Shown here one piece after another: positions 1 to 6,949 of a DNA stretch of 10,693 bases (position 1 is the stretch's first letter; every line of letters begins with the position of its first letter). The notes beneath the pieces are model-generated. The model had not been told where the DNA came from. It saw only the letters and a list, made by a program, of their open reading frames with translations, and made no database searches. The stretch is taken from assembly GCA_003501365.1 (NCBI GenBank), contig DNPP01000093.1, positions 6,489-17,181 on the forward strand, read 5' to 3'. The position numbers and the translations under genes were made by a program. The stretch is from Bacillota bacterium (lineage in GTDB: Bacteria > Bacillota > UBA4882 > UBA8346).

Positions 1-6
1 AAGGCC

Positions 7-741
7 TTATTTCGTTTCTGGTTCAGGATTGTCTCCTGTTTTATGAATGTGCTCTTTGACAATAAAGTATTCATTGATAATATACTGTTGGACAATACCT
101 ACGATATTACTTATCACCCAGTATAAACCAACTCCGGCATTTACCTGCCAAGTAAAAAAACCAAACATCAATGGCATTATATATAAGAAGATTTGTTGAT
201 TCGGTTCGCTTCCAGTGGTAGGTGTTGTCAACTTTTGCTGCCAAAAAGTCGTAGCTGCCGAGATAACCGCCAGAAGGATATCTCCTTTTTTTACTAGGTG
301 AAGCCAAAAAAACGTAGTATTGGGGCCAATGGAATTATGGATAAATGTAGGATCTTGCAGTAAACCGAAGATCGCCCATAAAATCGGCAATTGAATCAAC
401 ATCGGTAAACAACCGCCAAAAGGATTTACTTTTTCTTTTTGGTAAAGTTCCATACTGCGTTTTTGTAACTCATCCGGGCGATCTTTGAATTTTTCTTGGA
501 TTTCTTTGAGTTTAGGCTGAATTACCTTCATTTTATTCATAGCTTGTACTTGTTTAATCATGGTGGGAAAAAGGAAAATTTTAATAATAACTGTAAAGAG
601 GATAATTGCCCAACCCCAATCGATTAACCAGTGATAACCAAAACCTCCCTGGTGAAAGAAGGTCATGATGTTGGCAAATACATTGATGAATTGATCAAAT
701 AAATTTAAATGATATCCAGGCGGCTTAATTAAAATCGGCAT
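7..741 (-). CDS. yidC: YidC/Oxa1 family membrane protein insertase
   Basis: This 244-residue polytopic protein inserts and folds membrane proteins, alone or with SecYEG. Five hydrophobic segments are visible at about residues 45-60, 112-130, 153-168, 184-200 and 203-222. The conserved stretch NPFGGCLPMLIQLPI lies at 106-120, and the late GLYWVISNIVGIVQQ motif at 205-219 is family-diagnostic. The groove charge, Arg in E. coli YidC and B. subtilis SpoIIIJ, appears here as Lys54 in FTVIIKIFLFP. I see no signal peptide or lipobox cysteine, so it is not an SpoIIIJ-like lipoprotein; this short form resembles clostridial homologues. The cytoplasmic loop at 62-105 is rich in Lys and Glu. ATG start at 741, with AAAGGA at 757-752 as ribosome site. 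It is the last visible gene of the rpmH operon; jag/khpB often follows but would lie outside the window. Confidence 0.96.
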   Translation of the reverse strand: MPILIKPPGYHLNLFDQFINVFANIMTFFHQGGFGYHWLIDWGWAIILFTVIIKIFLFPTMIKQVQAMNKMKVIQPKLKEIQEKFKDRPDELQKRSMELYQKEKVNPFGGCLPMLIQLPILWAIFGLLQDPTFIHNSIGPNTTFFWLHLVKKGDILLAVISAATTFWQQKLTTPTTGSEPNQQIFLYIMPLMFGFFTWQVNAGVGLYWVISNIVGIVQQYIINEYFIVKEHIHKTGDNPEPETK

Positions 742-777
742 TTTCTCTACATCCTTTCATAACCGATAACTGATTAA

Positions 778-993
778 TTAGTCTTTAGGTAATGGGTCAT
801 AACCACCCTCATGAAAAGGATTACATCTCAAAATTCTTTTCATTCCGTAATATAACCCTTTAAATACTCCAAATCTTTGGATTGCTTGATAAGTATATTC
901 GGAACACGTTGGATAATAACGGCAAGTCCTCGGTTTAAGATGGGTTAAAATCCGTCGGTAAAATATTATAAAAAGCAGGATTATACCCTTCAA
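778..993 (-). CDS. yidD: Membrane protein insertion efficiency factor YidD
   Basis: This is a 71-residue YidD protein (the family was long mislabelled hemolysin-like), thought to assist YidC-dependent insertion at the inner face of the membrane. Visible family marks are an amphipathic or hydrophobic N-terminus (residues 3-12), the core PRTCRYYPTCSEY at 21-33 with Cys24 and Cys30, and the C-terminal RCNPFHEGGYDPLP at 56-69. The start is TTG at 993-991. It overlaps the rnpA stop as TTGA, and GGAGG within the rnpA tail lies a suitable distance upstream. The gene is sandwiched between rnpA and yidC, the standard arrangement. Length and motifs are complete, so the identification is secure; only the start codon is inferred. 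Confidence 0.95.
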   Translation of the reverse strand: MKGIILLFIIFYRRILTHLKPRTCRYYPTCSEYTYQAIQRFGVFKGLYYGMKRILRCNPFHEGGYDPLPKD

Positions 994-1382
994 TGGGAAC
1001 CCTCCATCTCTATTGCACTGATTTTAGGGTCTTTGATCCGGCTTTTCTGCACTTTACCAAGTATATGCGTTATTTCGAATATTATGTTAGTGAGTGAAGC
1101 CGTTTTAGCCGCACTACGAGCCACTAAAAGAATATCCTGGCTTTCAAAACCAGGAATTATGGTAGCAGAAACTGCCTCCCTCAATAGTCGCTTAATATGG
1201 TTACGCTTTACCGCATTACCAATCTTGCGACCCACACAAAAACCGAACCGATGAATCTCGAAAGAATTATGAAGAAAATAGACCACTAAATACCTACCGT
1301 AAATTGAGTGGCCTTTTTCAAAAATCTTTTGAAATTCTTCATTCTTTTTAATTACCGTAAATTTTGCCAAAAGACTTTTCAC
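990..1382 (-). CDS. rnpA: Ribonuclease P protein component
   Basis: This 130-residue basic protein is the protein subunit of RNase P. It binds the catalytic RNA (rnpB, not in this window) and the 5' leader of precursor tRNAs. The N-terminal IKKNEEFQKIFEKG (11-24) and the central RFGFCVGRKIGNAVKRNHIKR (near residues 45-65) are the family signatures. In the usual RNR motif the last Arg is His here (KRNHIKRLLRE), a tolerated position in many homologues. The C-terminus (about 112-130) extends slightly past the B. subtilis length. The start is taken as GTG at 1382-1380, which abuts the rpmH stop with no gap. No Shine-Dalgarno sequence precedes it, so initiation probably depends on ribosomes finishing rpmH. 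A TTG five codons in is a weaker alternative. Confidence 0.95.
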   Translation of the reverse strand: MKSLLAKFTVIKKNEEFQKIFEKGHSIYGRYLVVYFLHNSFEIHRFGFCVGRKIGNAVKRNHIKRLLREAVSATIIPGFESQDILLVARSAAKTASLTNIIFEITHILGKVQKSRIKDPKISAIEMEGSH

Positions 1383-1517
1383 TTAGGCTGATAAGACTTT
1401 TCTGCCTTTAGCCCGTCTCCGGTTGATTACTTTCCGCCCACCGCTGGTAGCCATTCTTACCAAAAAACCATGGTCTTTCTTATATTTACGCCGGTTGGGT
1501 TGGTATGTCATCTTCAT
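1383..1517 (-). CDS. rpmH: 50S ribosomal protein L34
   Basis: This is a 44-residue, very basic protein of the large ribosomal subunit. The translation begins MKMTYQPNRRKYKKDHGF, continues with LVRMATSGGRKVINRRRAKG, and ends RKVLSA. That is the L34 family pattern (TYQPxxRxRxxxHGFxxRM...GRxVLxxRRxKGRxxL). ATG at 1517 is preceded at a good distance by AGGTGAT (1529-1523); a second ATG at 1511 gives the more usual MTYQPN start. It is the first gene of the leftward operon, directly behind a perfect promoter. Its stop TAA is immediately followed by the GTG of rnpA. Confidence 0.96.
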   Translation of the reverse strand: MKMTYQPNRRKYKKDHGFLVRMATSGGRKVINRRRAKGRKVLSA

Positions 1518-1565
1518 CTTAAATCACCTCGCCCCATAATTTAGGCAACAAATATTGCGATAATA

Positions 1566-1594
1566 ATTATACTGACCAAGACGAACCTTGTCAA
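1566..1594 (-). promoter_or_regulatory. Consensus sigma-A-type promoter of rpmH operon
   Basis: On the minus strand a perfect -35 TTGACA (1594-1589) and a perfect -10 TATAAT (1571-1566) are separated by exactly 17 bases. The predicted transcript starts near 1559, about 40 nt before rpmH. An ideal promoter fits constitutive high output of L34. It faces away from the origin, so transcription runs with the leftward fork. Confidence 0.9.
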
Positions 1595-1748
1595 TAGGAA
1601 TATCTTTTTTAGGCAAATTTTTAAAGCCCAAAAAATCTGGGTTTTTATTTTTTATCTCTGCTCTAGCTTGCAAAACATAATCCACTTTACATGATTTATA
1701 AATTGCCAAAAGCAGTAGATTTTGTTATTATATTATCATCTTTAAAAT

Positions 1749-1911
1749 TTATCCACAACATGTGCACGCTTTTGTGGATAAATCAAATTCTGTGGATATC
1801 TATATTTATCAATCTTGGGGCCTATTTTATTTTTTTCCTTTTTTATACTTCGAGTAGTATTGACGGGAATTTAGGCAATCTTTCCACATGTTATCCCCAA
1901 GTTATGGATAA
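1749..1911. other. oriC: oriC upstream DnaA-box cluster (incC-like)
   Basis: The non-coding stretch between rpmH and dnaA (1530-1936) holds a group of DnaA boxes. Two match TTATCCACA perfectly: plus strand 1749-1757 and minus strand 1773-1781, facing each other. One-mismatch copies lie at 1791-1799 (minus, ATATCCACA), 1891-1899 (plus, TTATCCCCA) and 1903-1911 (minus, TTATCCATA). A two-mismatch CTTTCCACA lies at 1880-1888. The last three lie within 60 bases of the dnaA start, so they could also mediate DnaA autorepression. A T-rich run (about 1824-1847) separates the two groups. This matches the upstream half of bipartite Bacillota origins. Confidence 0.88.
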
Positions 1912-1936
1912 CTAGATTAAGGAGCGTTGGGGGTTA

Positions 1937-3265
1937 ATGAGCAATTTAGACACAATTTGGGAAAAGACTCTCGAATCGATTTCACCTTTTTTAAGTAAAC
2001 CTAGTTTTGAAACTTGGTTAAAACCAACCAAACCGGTATCATTGGAAGGTAACCTTTTAACTATTGAGGTGCCCAATGATTTCGCCAGGGACTGGCTCGA
2101 TTCTCGTTACGCTCCTTTACTTGTCACTACACTAAAGGAATTACTTGATGATGATGTAGAATTGCGTTTTATTACTCCTGACCGTACCGAGTCACCTAAT
2201 AAATCGGTTACGGCTATTCCTGCCCCAATCGTCGTTCCACAACCATCACAACTTAATCCCAAATATACTTTTGAAAGCTTTGTAGTCGGTGAGAGCAACC
2301 GTTTTGCACATGCCGCTTCTTTAGCCGTAGCTGAAGCACCTGGAAAAGCATATAATCCGCTTTTTATTTATGGTGGTGTTGGTTTAGGAAAGACTCATTT
2401 AATGCAAGCTATTGGTCAATTTGTATTAAAAAATCATTCTGAATATCGCGTGGTTTATGTTTCATCGGAAAAATTTACTAATGAATTAATCAATGCCATC
2501 CGGTTTAATCGTACCCCTCAATTTCGGGACACCTACCGGACAGTGGATTTATTATTAGTCGACGATATCCAATTTTTTGCCGGCAAAGAGAGCACTCAGG
2601 AAGAATTTTTTCATACTTTTAATTCACTATATGAATCGGGTAAACAAATTATTATCTCAAGCGATAGACCTCCAAAAGAAATTCCTACTTTAGAAGATCG
2701 CTTACGGTCACGCTTTGAATGGGGTCTGATTACGGATATTCAAGCTCCAAATCTAGAGACCCGTATCGCAATTTTAAGGAAAAAAGCTGCCACGGAAGGA
2801 TGGCATCTACCCAATGATGTAATGGTAAATATCGCCGATCAAATTAATTCAAATATTCGGGAATTAGAAGGAGCATTAATCCGGATTATCGCCTATGCGT
2901 CCTTTCATAATAAACAAATTTCATTGGAACTTGCCAACGAAGTTTTAAAGGACGTACTCTCTTCTTCAAAAGCCAAACGTTTAACCATACCTCTAATCCA
3001 ACAGGCTGTTAGCGAGTTTTATAATATTGAAATAGAGGATCTAAAAGCTCAACGCCGCACTAAGAACGTAACTTTGCCGCGTCAGATTGCTATGTATATT
3101 GTTCGCGAACTCACCGATTACTCGTTACCGAAAATCGGTGACGAATTTGGTGGACGCGACCATTCAACCGTGATTCACGCCTGTGACAAAATTCAAGAGT
3201 TAATTAAAAATGATCCGGAGACGGATCGGATTATCAAGAATATTATTCACAATTTGGGTCAATAA
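1937..3265 (+). CDS. dnaA: Chromosomal replication initiator protein DnaA
   Basis: DnaA is the AAA+ initiator that binds DnaA boxes, forms an ATP-dependent filament and melts the origin. The 442 residues show the usual four domains. Domain I spans about 1-82 (helicase/regulator contacts, including FETWLKP at 24-30), with a short proline-rich linker at 83-107. The ATPase spans about 108-330, with Walker A GGVGLGKTH (146-154), Walker B LLLVDDIQF (205-213), sensor 1 near SSDRPP (241-246), an Arg-finger candidate R259 in RSRF, and sensor 2 in NIRELEGAL (306-314). Domain IV follows, with the DNA-binding signature GGRDHSTVIHA at 405-415. ATG at 1937 is preceded by AAGGAG (1919-1924), a somewhat long spacing. 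It lies between the two box clusters, so it is probably autoregulated. Confidence 0.98.
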   Translation: MSNLDTIWEKTLESISPFLSKPSFETWLKPTKPVSLEGNLLTIEVPNDFARDWLDSRYAPLLVTTLKELLDDDVELRFITPDRTESPNKSVTAIPAPIVVPQPSQLNPKYTFESFVVGESNRFAHAASLAVAEAPGKAYNPLFIYGGVGLGKTHLMQAIGQFVLKNHSEYRVVYVSSEKFTNELINAIRFNRTPQFRDTYRTVDLLLVDDIQFFAGKESTQEEFFHTFNSLYESGKQIIISSDRPPKEIPTLEDRLRSRFEWGLITDIQAPNLETRIAILRKKAATEGWHLPNDVMVNIADQINSNIRELEGALIRIIAYASFHNKQISLELANEVLKDVLSSSKAKRLTIPLIQQAVSEFYNIEIEDLKAQRRTKNVTLPRQIAMYIVRELTDYSLPKIGDEFGGRDHSTVIHACDKIQELIKNDPETDRIIKNIIHNLGQ

Positions 3266-3288
3266 CTGTTCTTATTCCCTTGGTTATT

Positions 3289-3420
3289 TGTGGATAAATA
3301 ATTTGCCTTGTCAAAGTTATTATGTGGATTATGTGATTTTGTAAATAACTGCGATTTTATTAACATTTTGTGATTGACATAAAAACTAGGTAGTATAAAC
3401 GATTATCAGAGTTATCCACA
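3289..3420. other. oriC: oriC downstream DnaA-box cluster
   Basis: The dnaA-dnaN gap carries perfect DnaA boxes at 3289-3297 (minus strand, TGTGGATAA) and 3412-3420 (plus strand, TTATCCACA). A one-mismatch copy lies at 3323-3331 (minus, TAATCCACA). A weaker TTATCAACC (3421-3429) abuts the last perfect box head to tail, giving a tandem pair that points at the A/T-rich unwinding site. No gene is visible in this 245-base gap. Confidence 0.88.
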
Positions 3421-3432
3421 TTATCAACCGCA

Positions 3433-3483
3433 CTACCACTACTATTATTTTATTATTTAATAGTTAAATATATATAAATATAA
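3433..3483 (+). other. oriC: DnaA-trio array and A/T-rich DNA unwinding element
   Basis: Right after the box pair at 3412-3429 and a short G/C patch, the plus strand reads in threes: CTA, CCA, CTA, CTA, TTA (3433-3447). The sequence then becomes almost pure A/T up to about 3483. The order of box, G/C patch, trinucleotide array and A/T tract is that of the B. subtilis basal unwinding system, in which DnaA filaments engage the repeating trios on one strand. The trio call is by eye and one unit (CCA) is degenerate. The position between dnaA and dnaN supports it. Confidence 0.75.
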
Positions 3484-3510
3484 GAGTATTTGTTGATAGG
3501 GGGAATTTTT

Positions 3511-4608
3511 ATGAAAATAGTTTGTCTGCAAGATGAATTAGCGCGTTTTCTACAGATTACTGCCCGCGCGTTGGCTGTAAAATCGACTTTGCCAATTTTA
3601 ACTGGTATTTTTATGGAGACAAATGGTAATATATTACGATGTGTAGCAACCGATTTAGAAATCGCAATTGAAGTGAATGTTCCTAACATTCAGGTTTTCA
3701 CAAACGGATCTATTGTTTTACCGGGGAAAACTTTTGTTGAGATCATCCGGCATTTACCTCCCGGTCCGGTAACCATTGAATTAGATGAAAATTCAAAAAT
3801 GGTTACCATTACCAGCAAACACTCGAATTATCAATTGCCGATATTACCAGCGGAAGAATTTCCTACTTTGCCTGAATTAAAAGATGGTACGCAGATAGAA
3901 ATTAGCGGTGAAGATTTAAGAGAAGCGATTCGTCAAACGATATATGCGACGTTGGCAGATGATCCTAGGCCTTTTTTATCCAGTATTTTATGGGAAGTTA
4001 CCACAGGTAGGTTGCGCTTGGTGGCGACTGATGTAAATCGACTAGCAGTCAGGGATCTAAAGGTAAATGAGGATTTTCAAAAGACGGCTTTAGTTCCGGT
4101 TCATTCATTGCGGGAGATCGCTAATATTTTCGGCAGCAACAATGAAGAAAAATTAAAAATTCATATTACCGATAAATTAATATTTATTCATGGATCCGGT
4201 ATCACATTTTCTTCGAGATTGGTAGAAGCTCAATTTCCCCGGTATGAACAAGTGGTACCTAAAGAATTCAACGGTACTGTTGTTATCAATAAAGATGAAT
4301 TCGTTGCTGCGCTGGAACGAACGGCGTTGGTAAGTAATTCAATAAAAATTAGCATTTCGGAAAAAGGAATGATTATTACTGCCAAAGAACCGGATAAAGG
4401 GCGATCGTATGAAGAGATACCTCTTGATTTCACCGGCATAGAGATTGAAATAGGTTTTAATGGCAGGTTTTTATTAGATTTTCTTAAATCAGTTGAAGAT
4501 GAAAAGATCATTTTTAAATATAATCAAGACCAGAAACCAACATTATTACAGGCTCAAGGAAAAGATGAATATTTTTATATTGTTATGCCGTTAAAATTAT
4601 CGGTGTAA
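3511..4608 (+). CDS. dnaN: DNA polymerase III subunit beta (sliding clamp)
   Basis: The beta clamp encircles DNA and tethers polymerase III and repair factors. The protein has 365 residues from ATG 3511. It starts MKIVCLQDELARFLQ, has KSTLPILTGIF near residues 24-34, and ends with the typical EYFYIVMPLKLSV, part of the partner-binding region. Length fits three repeated clamp folds. I chose ATG 3511 because AGGGGG (3498-3503) stands 7 bases before it. An in-frame TTG at 3490 would add seven residues but has no ribosome site. It is the first gene of the long rightward run and lies directly after the unwinding element. Confidence 0.97.
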   Translation: MKIVCLQDELARFLQITARALAVKSTLPILTGIFMETNGNILRCVATDLEIAIEVNVPNIQVFTNGSIVLPGKTFVEIIRHLPPGPVTIELDENSKMVTITSKHSNYQLPILPAEEFPTLPELKDGTQIEISGEDLREAIRQTIYATLADDPRPFLSSILWEVTTGRLRLVATDVNRLAVRDLKVNEDFQKTALVPVHSLREIANIFGSNNEEKLKIHITDKLIFIHGSGITFSSRLVEAQFPRYEQVVPKEFNGTVVINKDEFVAALERTALVSNSIKISISEKGMIITAKEPDKGRSYEEIPLDFTGIEIEIGFNGRFLLDFLKSVEDEKIIFKYNQDQKPTLLQAQGKDEYFYIVMPLKLSV

Positions 4609-4630
4609 AATTTATTGAGGTATGTGACTT

Positions 4631-4858
4631 ATGATAGAGACAATAGAAATTCACAGTAATTTTATCAAACTTGATCAATTATTAAAAATGGCTGGCGTGA
4701 CGGGGTCTGGAAGCGAAGCAAAATTTATAATTACAGAAGGAAAGATTTTAGTAAATGAAGAAATAGAAATGCGTAGAGGACGCAAGATAATTCCAGGAGA
4801 CCGGGTAGCTATTGATGATCGCCAATTTATTGTTAAAGCAGAAGGCTCTGATATTTGA
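4631..4858 (+). CDS. yaaA: S4 domain RNA-binding protein YaaA (RlbA family)
   Basis: This 75-residue protein consists almost entirely of one S4-type RNA-binding fold: IKLDQLLKMAGVTGSGSEAK (12-31), IITEGKILVNEE (33-44), RRGRKIIPGDRV (48-59). The family is conserved between dnaN and recF in Bacillota and may act on ribosomal RNA or the large ribosomal subunit; its exact role is poorly established. ATG at 4631 has TTGAGG (4615-4620) upstream. Its TGA stop shares one base with the recF ATG (TGATG), which suggests translational coupling. Confidence 0.92.
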   Translation: MIETIEIHSNFIKLDQLLKMAGVTGSGSEAKFIITEGKILVNEEIEMRRGRKIIPGDRVAIDDRQFIVKAEGSDI

Positions 4859-5964
4859 TGTACATAAATTACCTTGAATTACAGAGTTTTAGAAATTATC
4901 ACTCCCTAAAAACAACGTTTTCGGCGCAGGTTAATATTTTTTATGGGCAAAATGCCCAGGGTAAAACCAACTTGCTGGAAGCGATTGCGCTTTTGAGTTA
5001 CGGTAGGTCTTTTCGTACCAAAAAAGAGGAAGAGTTAATTCAATGGGGTAAAGATGCCTGTTATTTACAAGCAAAATTTGAATTGGAGGAATATCCTTTT
5101 CAGGTTGAAATTGGAATCAGTCCAAAAGAAAAACGGTTAAAGCTTGATGGACAACCTGCCAAAAACAGTGAAATCTTCGGAAAAATCCCAATTATCACTT
5201 TTGCTCCGGACGATCTTCAATTAATCAAAGGGGGGCCCCAATTTCGCCGGGATTTTATCGATTTATATTTGGCACTTATTGAACCAAAATATCGTTTTAT
5301 TTATTATAACTATTACAAAGTCCTGCAACAAAGAAATCGTCTATTAAAGGCCGGCGTCCATAATCCGAACGAATTGGAAGTATGGAATGAGCAATTGATT
5401 GAAAAGGGATCCAAGGTTATCAAATATCGTTTACAGTTTATTGAGGACGTTAAATCCTTTATTGCCGATGCACAATATCAAATTAGCGGGACTCATGAGC
5501 TTTTAACTTTAGAATATCTTGGTTTTAAAGGGTCTGTTTTAAAGGGGATGCCGGAAGAAGAAATTCAAATTCGTTTTCGTGAGGAATTACAGCAAGTTAA
5601 AAATAATGAACTTGAAAGAGGAATTACTTTAATCGGTCCGAACCGTGACGATCTGAGATTGACGATTGGGGATGCAATCGATCTTCGAATTTATGGTTCT
5701 CAAGGACAGCAGCGTACGGCCGCTTTGGCTTTAAAATTAGGATTAATTGATAAAATAAAGAATATTCGAGGTCAATACCCTATTTTATTGTTGGATGATG
5801 TAATGTCGGAATTTGATGATCAGCGAAAGCAACAGTTATTAAAGGTATTGTTAGCTTCCGCTCAAACTTTTCTGACTTCAACCAGTAAAAGTGACTTCCC
5901 AATTATTAATGAGGAGGCATATTTTTATGAAGTGGCTGAAGGAGCAATGAATCGTGTCCAATAG
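4858..5964 (+). CDS. recF: DNA replication and repair protein RecF
   Basis: RecF is an SMC-like ATPase that loads RecA at single-strand gaps together with RecO and RecR. Its 368 residues (from ATG 4858) show an N-terminal YINYLELQSFRNY (2-14), Walker A GQNAQGKTN (30-38), the ABC signature GSQGQQRTA (280-288) and Walker B ILLLDDVMSEFD (309-320). Length and spacing are normal, and the middle (about 130-250) is the usual lobe II. I prefer ATG 4858, which overlaps the yaaA stop by one base, over the in-frame TTG at 4855. An AGAAGG lies 12 bases upstream. The 3' end overlaps the DUF721 gene by 11 bases. Confidence 0.97.
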   Translation: MYINYLELQSFRNYHSLKTTFSAQVNIFYGQNAQGKTNLLEAIALLSYGRSFRTKKEEELIQWGKDACYLQAKFELEEYPFQVEIGISPKEKRLKLDGQPAKNSEIFGKIPIITFAPDDLQLIKGGPQFRRDFIDLYLALIEPKYRFIYYNYYKVLQQRNRLLKAGVHNPNELEVWNEQLIEKGSKVIKYRLQFIEDVKSFIADAQYQISGTHELLTLEYLGFKGSVLKGMPEEEIQIRFREELQQVKNNELERGITLIGPNRDDLRLTIGDAIDLRIYGSQGQQRTAALALKLGLIDKIKNIRGQYPILLLDDVMSEFDDQRKQQLLKVLLASAQTFLTSTSKSDFPIINEEAYFYEVAEGAMNRVQ

Positions 5965-6610
5965 TGCTTCTTTTGTATCGATTGTTGAAAAATACTTTTA
6001 TCGTAACGGCGGTTGGGTAAGGTTAAAAGGAGAGTTGACCGTATATTACTGGCCGCGAATTGCCGGGGTTGAAATCGCTAAAAAAGTGCAAGCCATCCGT
6101 TACCGGGATGGATATTTATATTTACAAACGGAAATTCCGGCTTTGGCACAACAAATTTTATTAATGATTCCCAGTTTTCTGGAGAGATACCAAAAGGTTG
6201 TCGGGAAAAAAGTTTTACGAGGAATTAAAGTAAAAGTAGGTTCCATCAAACATGAACCGGATCCTGACCCGCCACCCAACCTAACATTGGATCAATCGGA
6301 GCTACAGGAGATCGCTAGCTGTAAAAGTGAGATTTGCGATCCCGAACTAGCGACCAAATTTGGCGAGTTTATGCAAAAAGCCTATGTTATTACTAAAAAT
6401 CAAAAAGCTGTCGGCGGCAGGGCTTGTATGTCTTGTGGGGTGATCATTGATGCGGCTTTTGATTATTGTCCCTGTTGTGAACAGAAGGTCAATGAAGAGA
6501 TTAACGCTTTTCTTCAATATCAACAAAAAATCAATCCGGAATTAAAAGATCACGATCCAAGTAAAATGGCGGGGTTAAGTCATTTACGGATTAAAAATTC
6601 CAATGAATAA
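5954..6610 (+). CDS. DUF721 (DciA-like) protein with C-terminal zinc ribbon
   Basis: The first ~98 residues fit the DUF721 domain, whose family includes DciA, the ancestral helicase-loading factor. Visible pieces are YYWPRIAGVEIAKKVQAIR (31-49), then LYLQTEIPALAQQI (55-68). A proline-rich hinge follows (101-109, EPDPDPPPN). After it comes a probable zinc ribbon, Cys158-x2-Cys161 and Cys172-x2-Cys175 (CMSCG, then CPCC with an extra Cys174). Total length is 218, longer than a plain DUF721 protein. The start is GTG 5954 with AAGGAG (5939-5944) nine bases upstream, inside recF. The place between recF and gyrB suggests a replication or repair role; helicase loading is inference from the family, not shown here. 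Confidence 0.8.
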   Translation: MSNSASFVSIVEKYFYRNGGWVRLKGELTVYYWPRIAGVEIAKKVQAIRYRDGYLYLQTEIPALAQQILLMIPSFLERYQKVVGKKVLRGIKVKVGSIKHEPDPDPPPNLTLDQSELQEIASCKSEICDPELATKFGEFMQKAYVITKNQKAVGGRACMSCGVIIDAAFDYCPCCEQKVNEEINAFLQYQQKINPELKDHDPSKMAGLSHLRIKNSNE

Positions 6611-6640
6611 TCTTACAAGTAAGTCTCTTCACGGTTGTGA

Positions 6641-6657
6641 GTAATTGAGTCAATTAC
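6641..6657 (+). promoter_or_regulatory. Hairpin just upstream of remB ribosome site
   Basis: GTAATTG (6641-6647) and CAATTAC (6651-6657) form a perfect 7-bp inverted repeat with a three-base loop. It ends four bases before the remB AGGAGG at 6661. No T-run follows, so it is not an intrinsic terminator. It could be an mRNA structure affecting remB-gyrB translation, an mRNA processing site or a protein-binding palindrome. A smaller hairpin lies at 6612-6623 (CTTAC/GTAAG). Confidence 0.4.
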
Positions 6658-6673
6658 AAAAGGAGGAAAATTA

Positions 6674-6949
6674 ATGTTTGTTCATCTGGGTGGTGAGATA
6701 TTAATCAATTCCAAGTGCATTGTAGCGATTATTAAAGCGGATAATACAATGGGAGCGAGTAGTACCAAAGAATTCTTAAAAACAGCCCAAGAAGAAGGAT
6801 TTATCCAAAAAATTGGTAAAGAATATACTTCAATCGTAATTACGGATCGGACGATTTATTTATCCCCGATCTCAACACAGACGCTAAAAAAAAGGGCCGG
6901 ATTCATTGAGGATTTGGAGACCAACATGTATGAAGAAGGAGTTTCTTGA
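6674..6949 (+). CDS. remB: RemB/YaaB-type DUF370 regulator
   Basis: This is a 91-residue relative of B. subtilis RemB (YaaB). The related RemA is a DNA-binding activator of matrix and osmoprotection genes, and RemB was found as a matrix regulator. Visible family features are the start MFVHLGGEILINSKCIVAI (1-19) and YTSIVITDRTIYLSPIS (51-67) followed by TQTLKKRAGF (68-77). The gene has a strong AGGAGG (6661-6666) eight bases before ATG 6674. It stands between recF/DUF721 and gyrB, as yaaB does in Bacillus. The TGA stop shares its A with the gyrB ATG, so the two are probably co-translated. Confidence 0.88.
   Translation: MFVHLGGEILINSKCIVAIIKADNTMGASSTKEFLKTAQEEGFIQKIGKEYTSIVITDRTIYLSPISTQTLKKRAGFIEDLETNMYEEGVS

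Noticed and set aside
1524..1709. Open frame of 61 codons on the minus strand upstream of rpmH
   Set aside because: It covers the perfect rpmH promoter and origin DNA, lacks a convincing ribosome site and resembles no family.
1691..1915. Open frame of 74 codons on the plus strand before dnaA
   Set aside because: It runs straight through the DnaA boxes; its hydrophobic look comes from T-rich origin sequence.
3374..3399. TTGACA followed by TATAAA as a dnaN promoter
   Set aside because: The spacer is only 14 bases, too short for a normal sigma-A promoter; kept as a possibility only.
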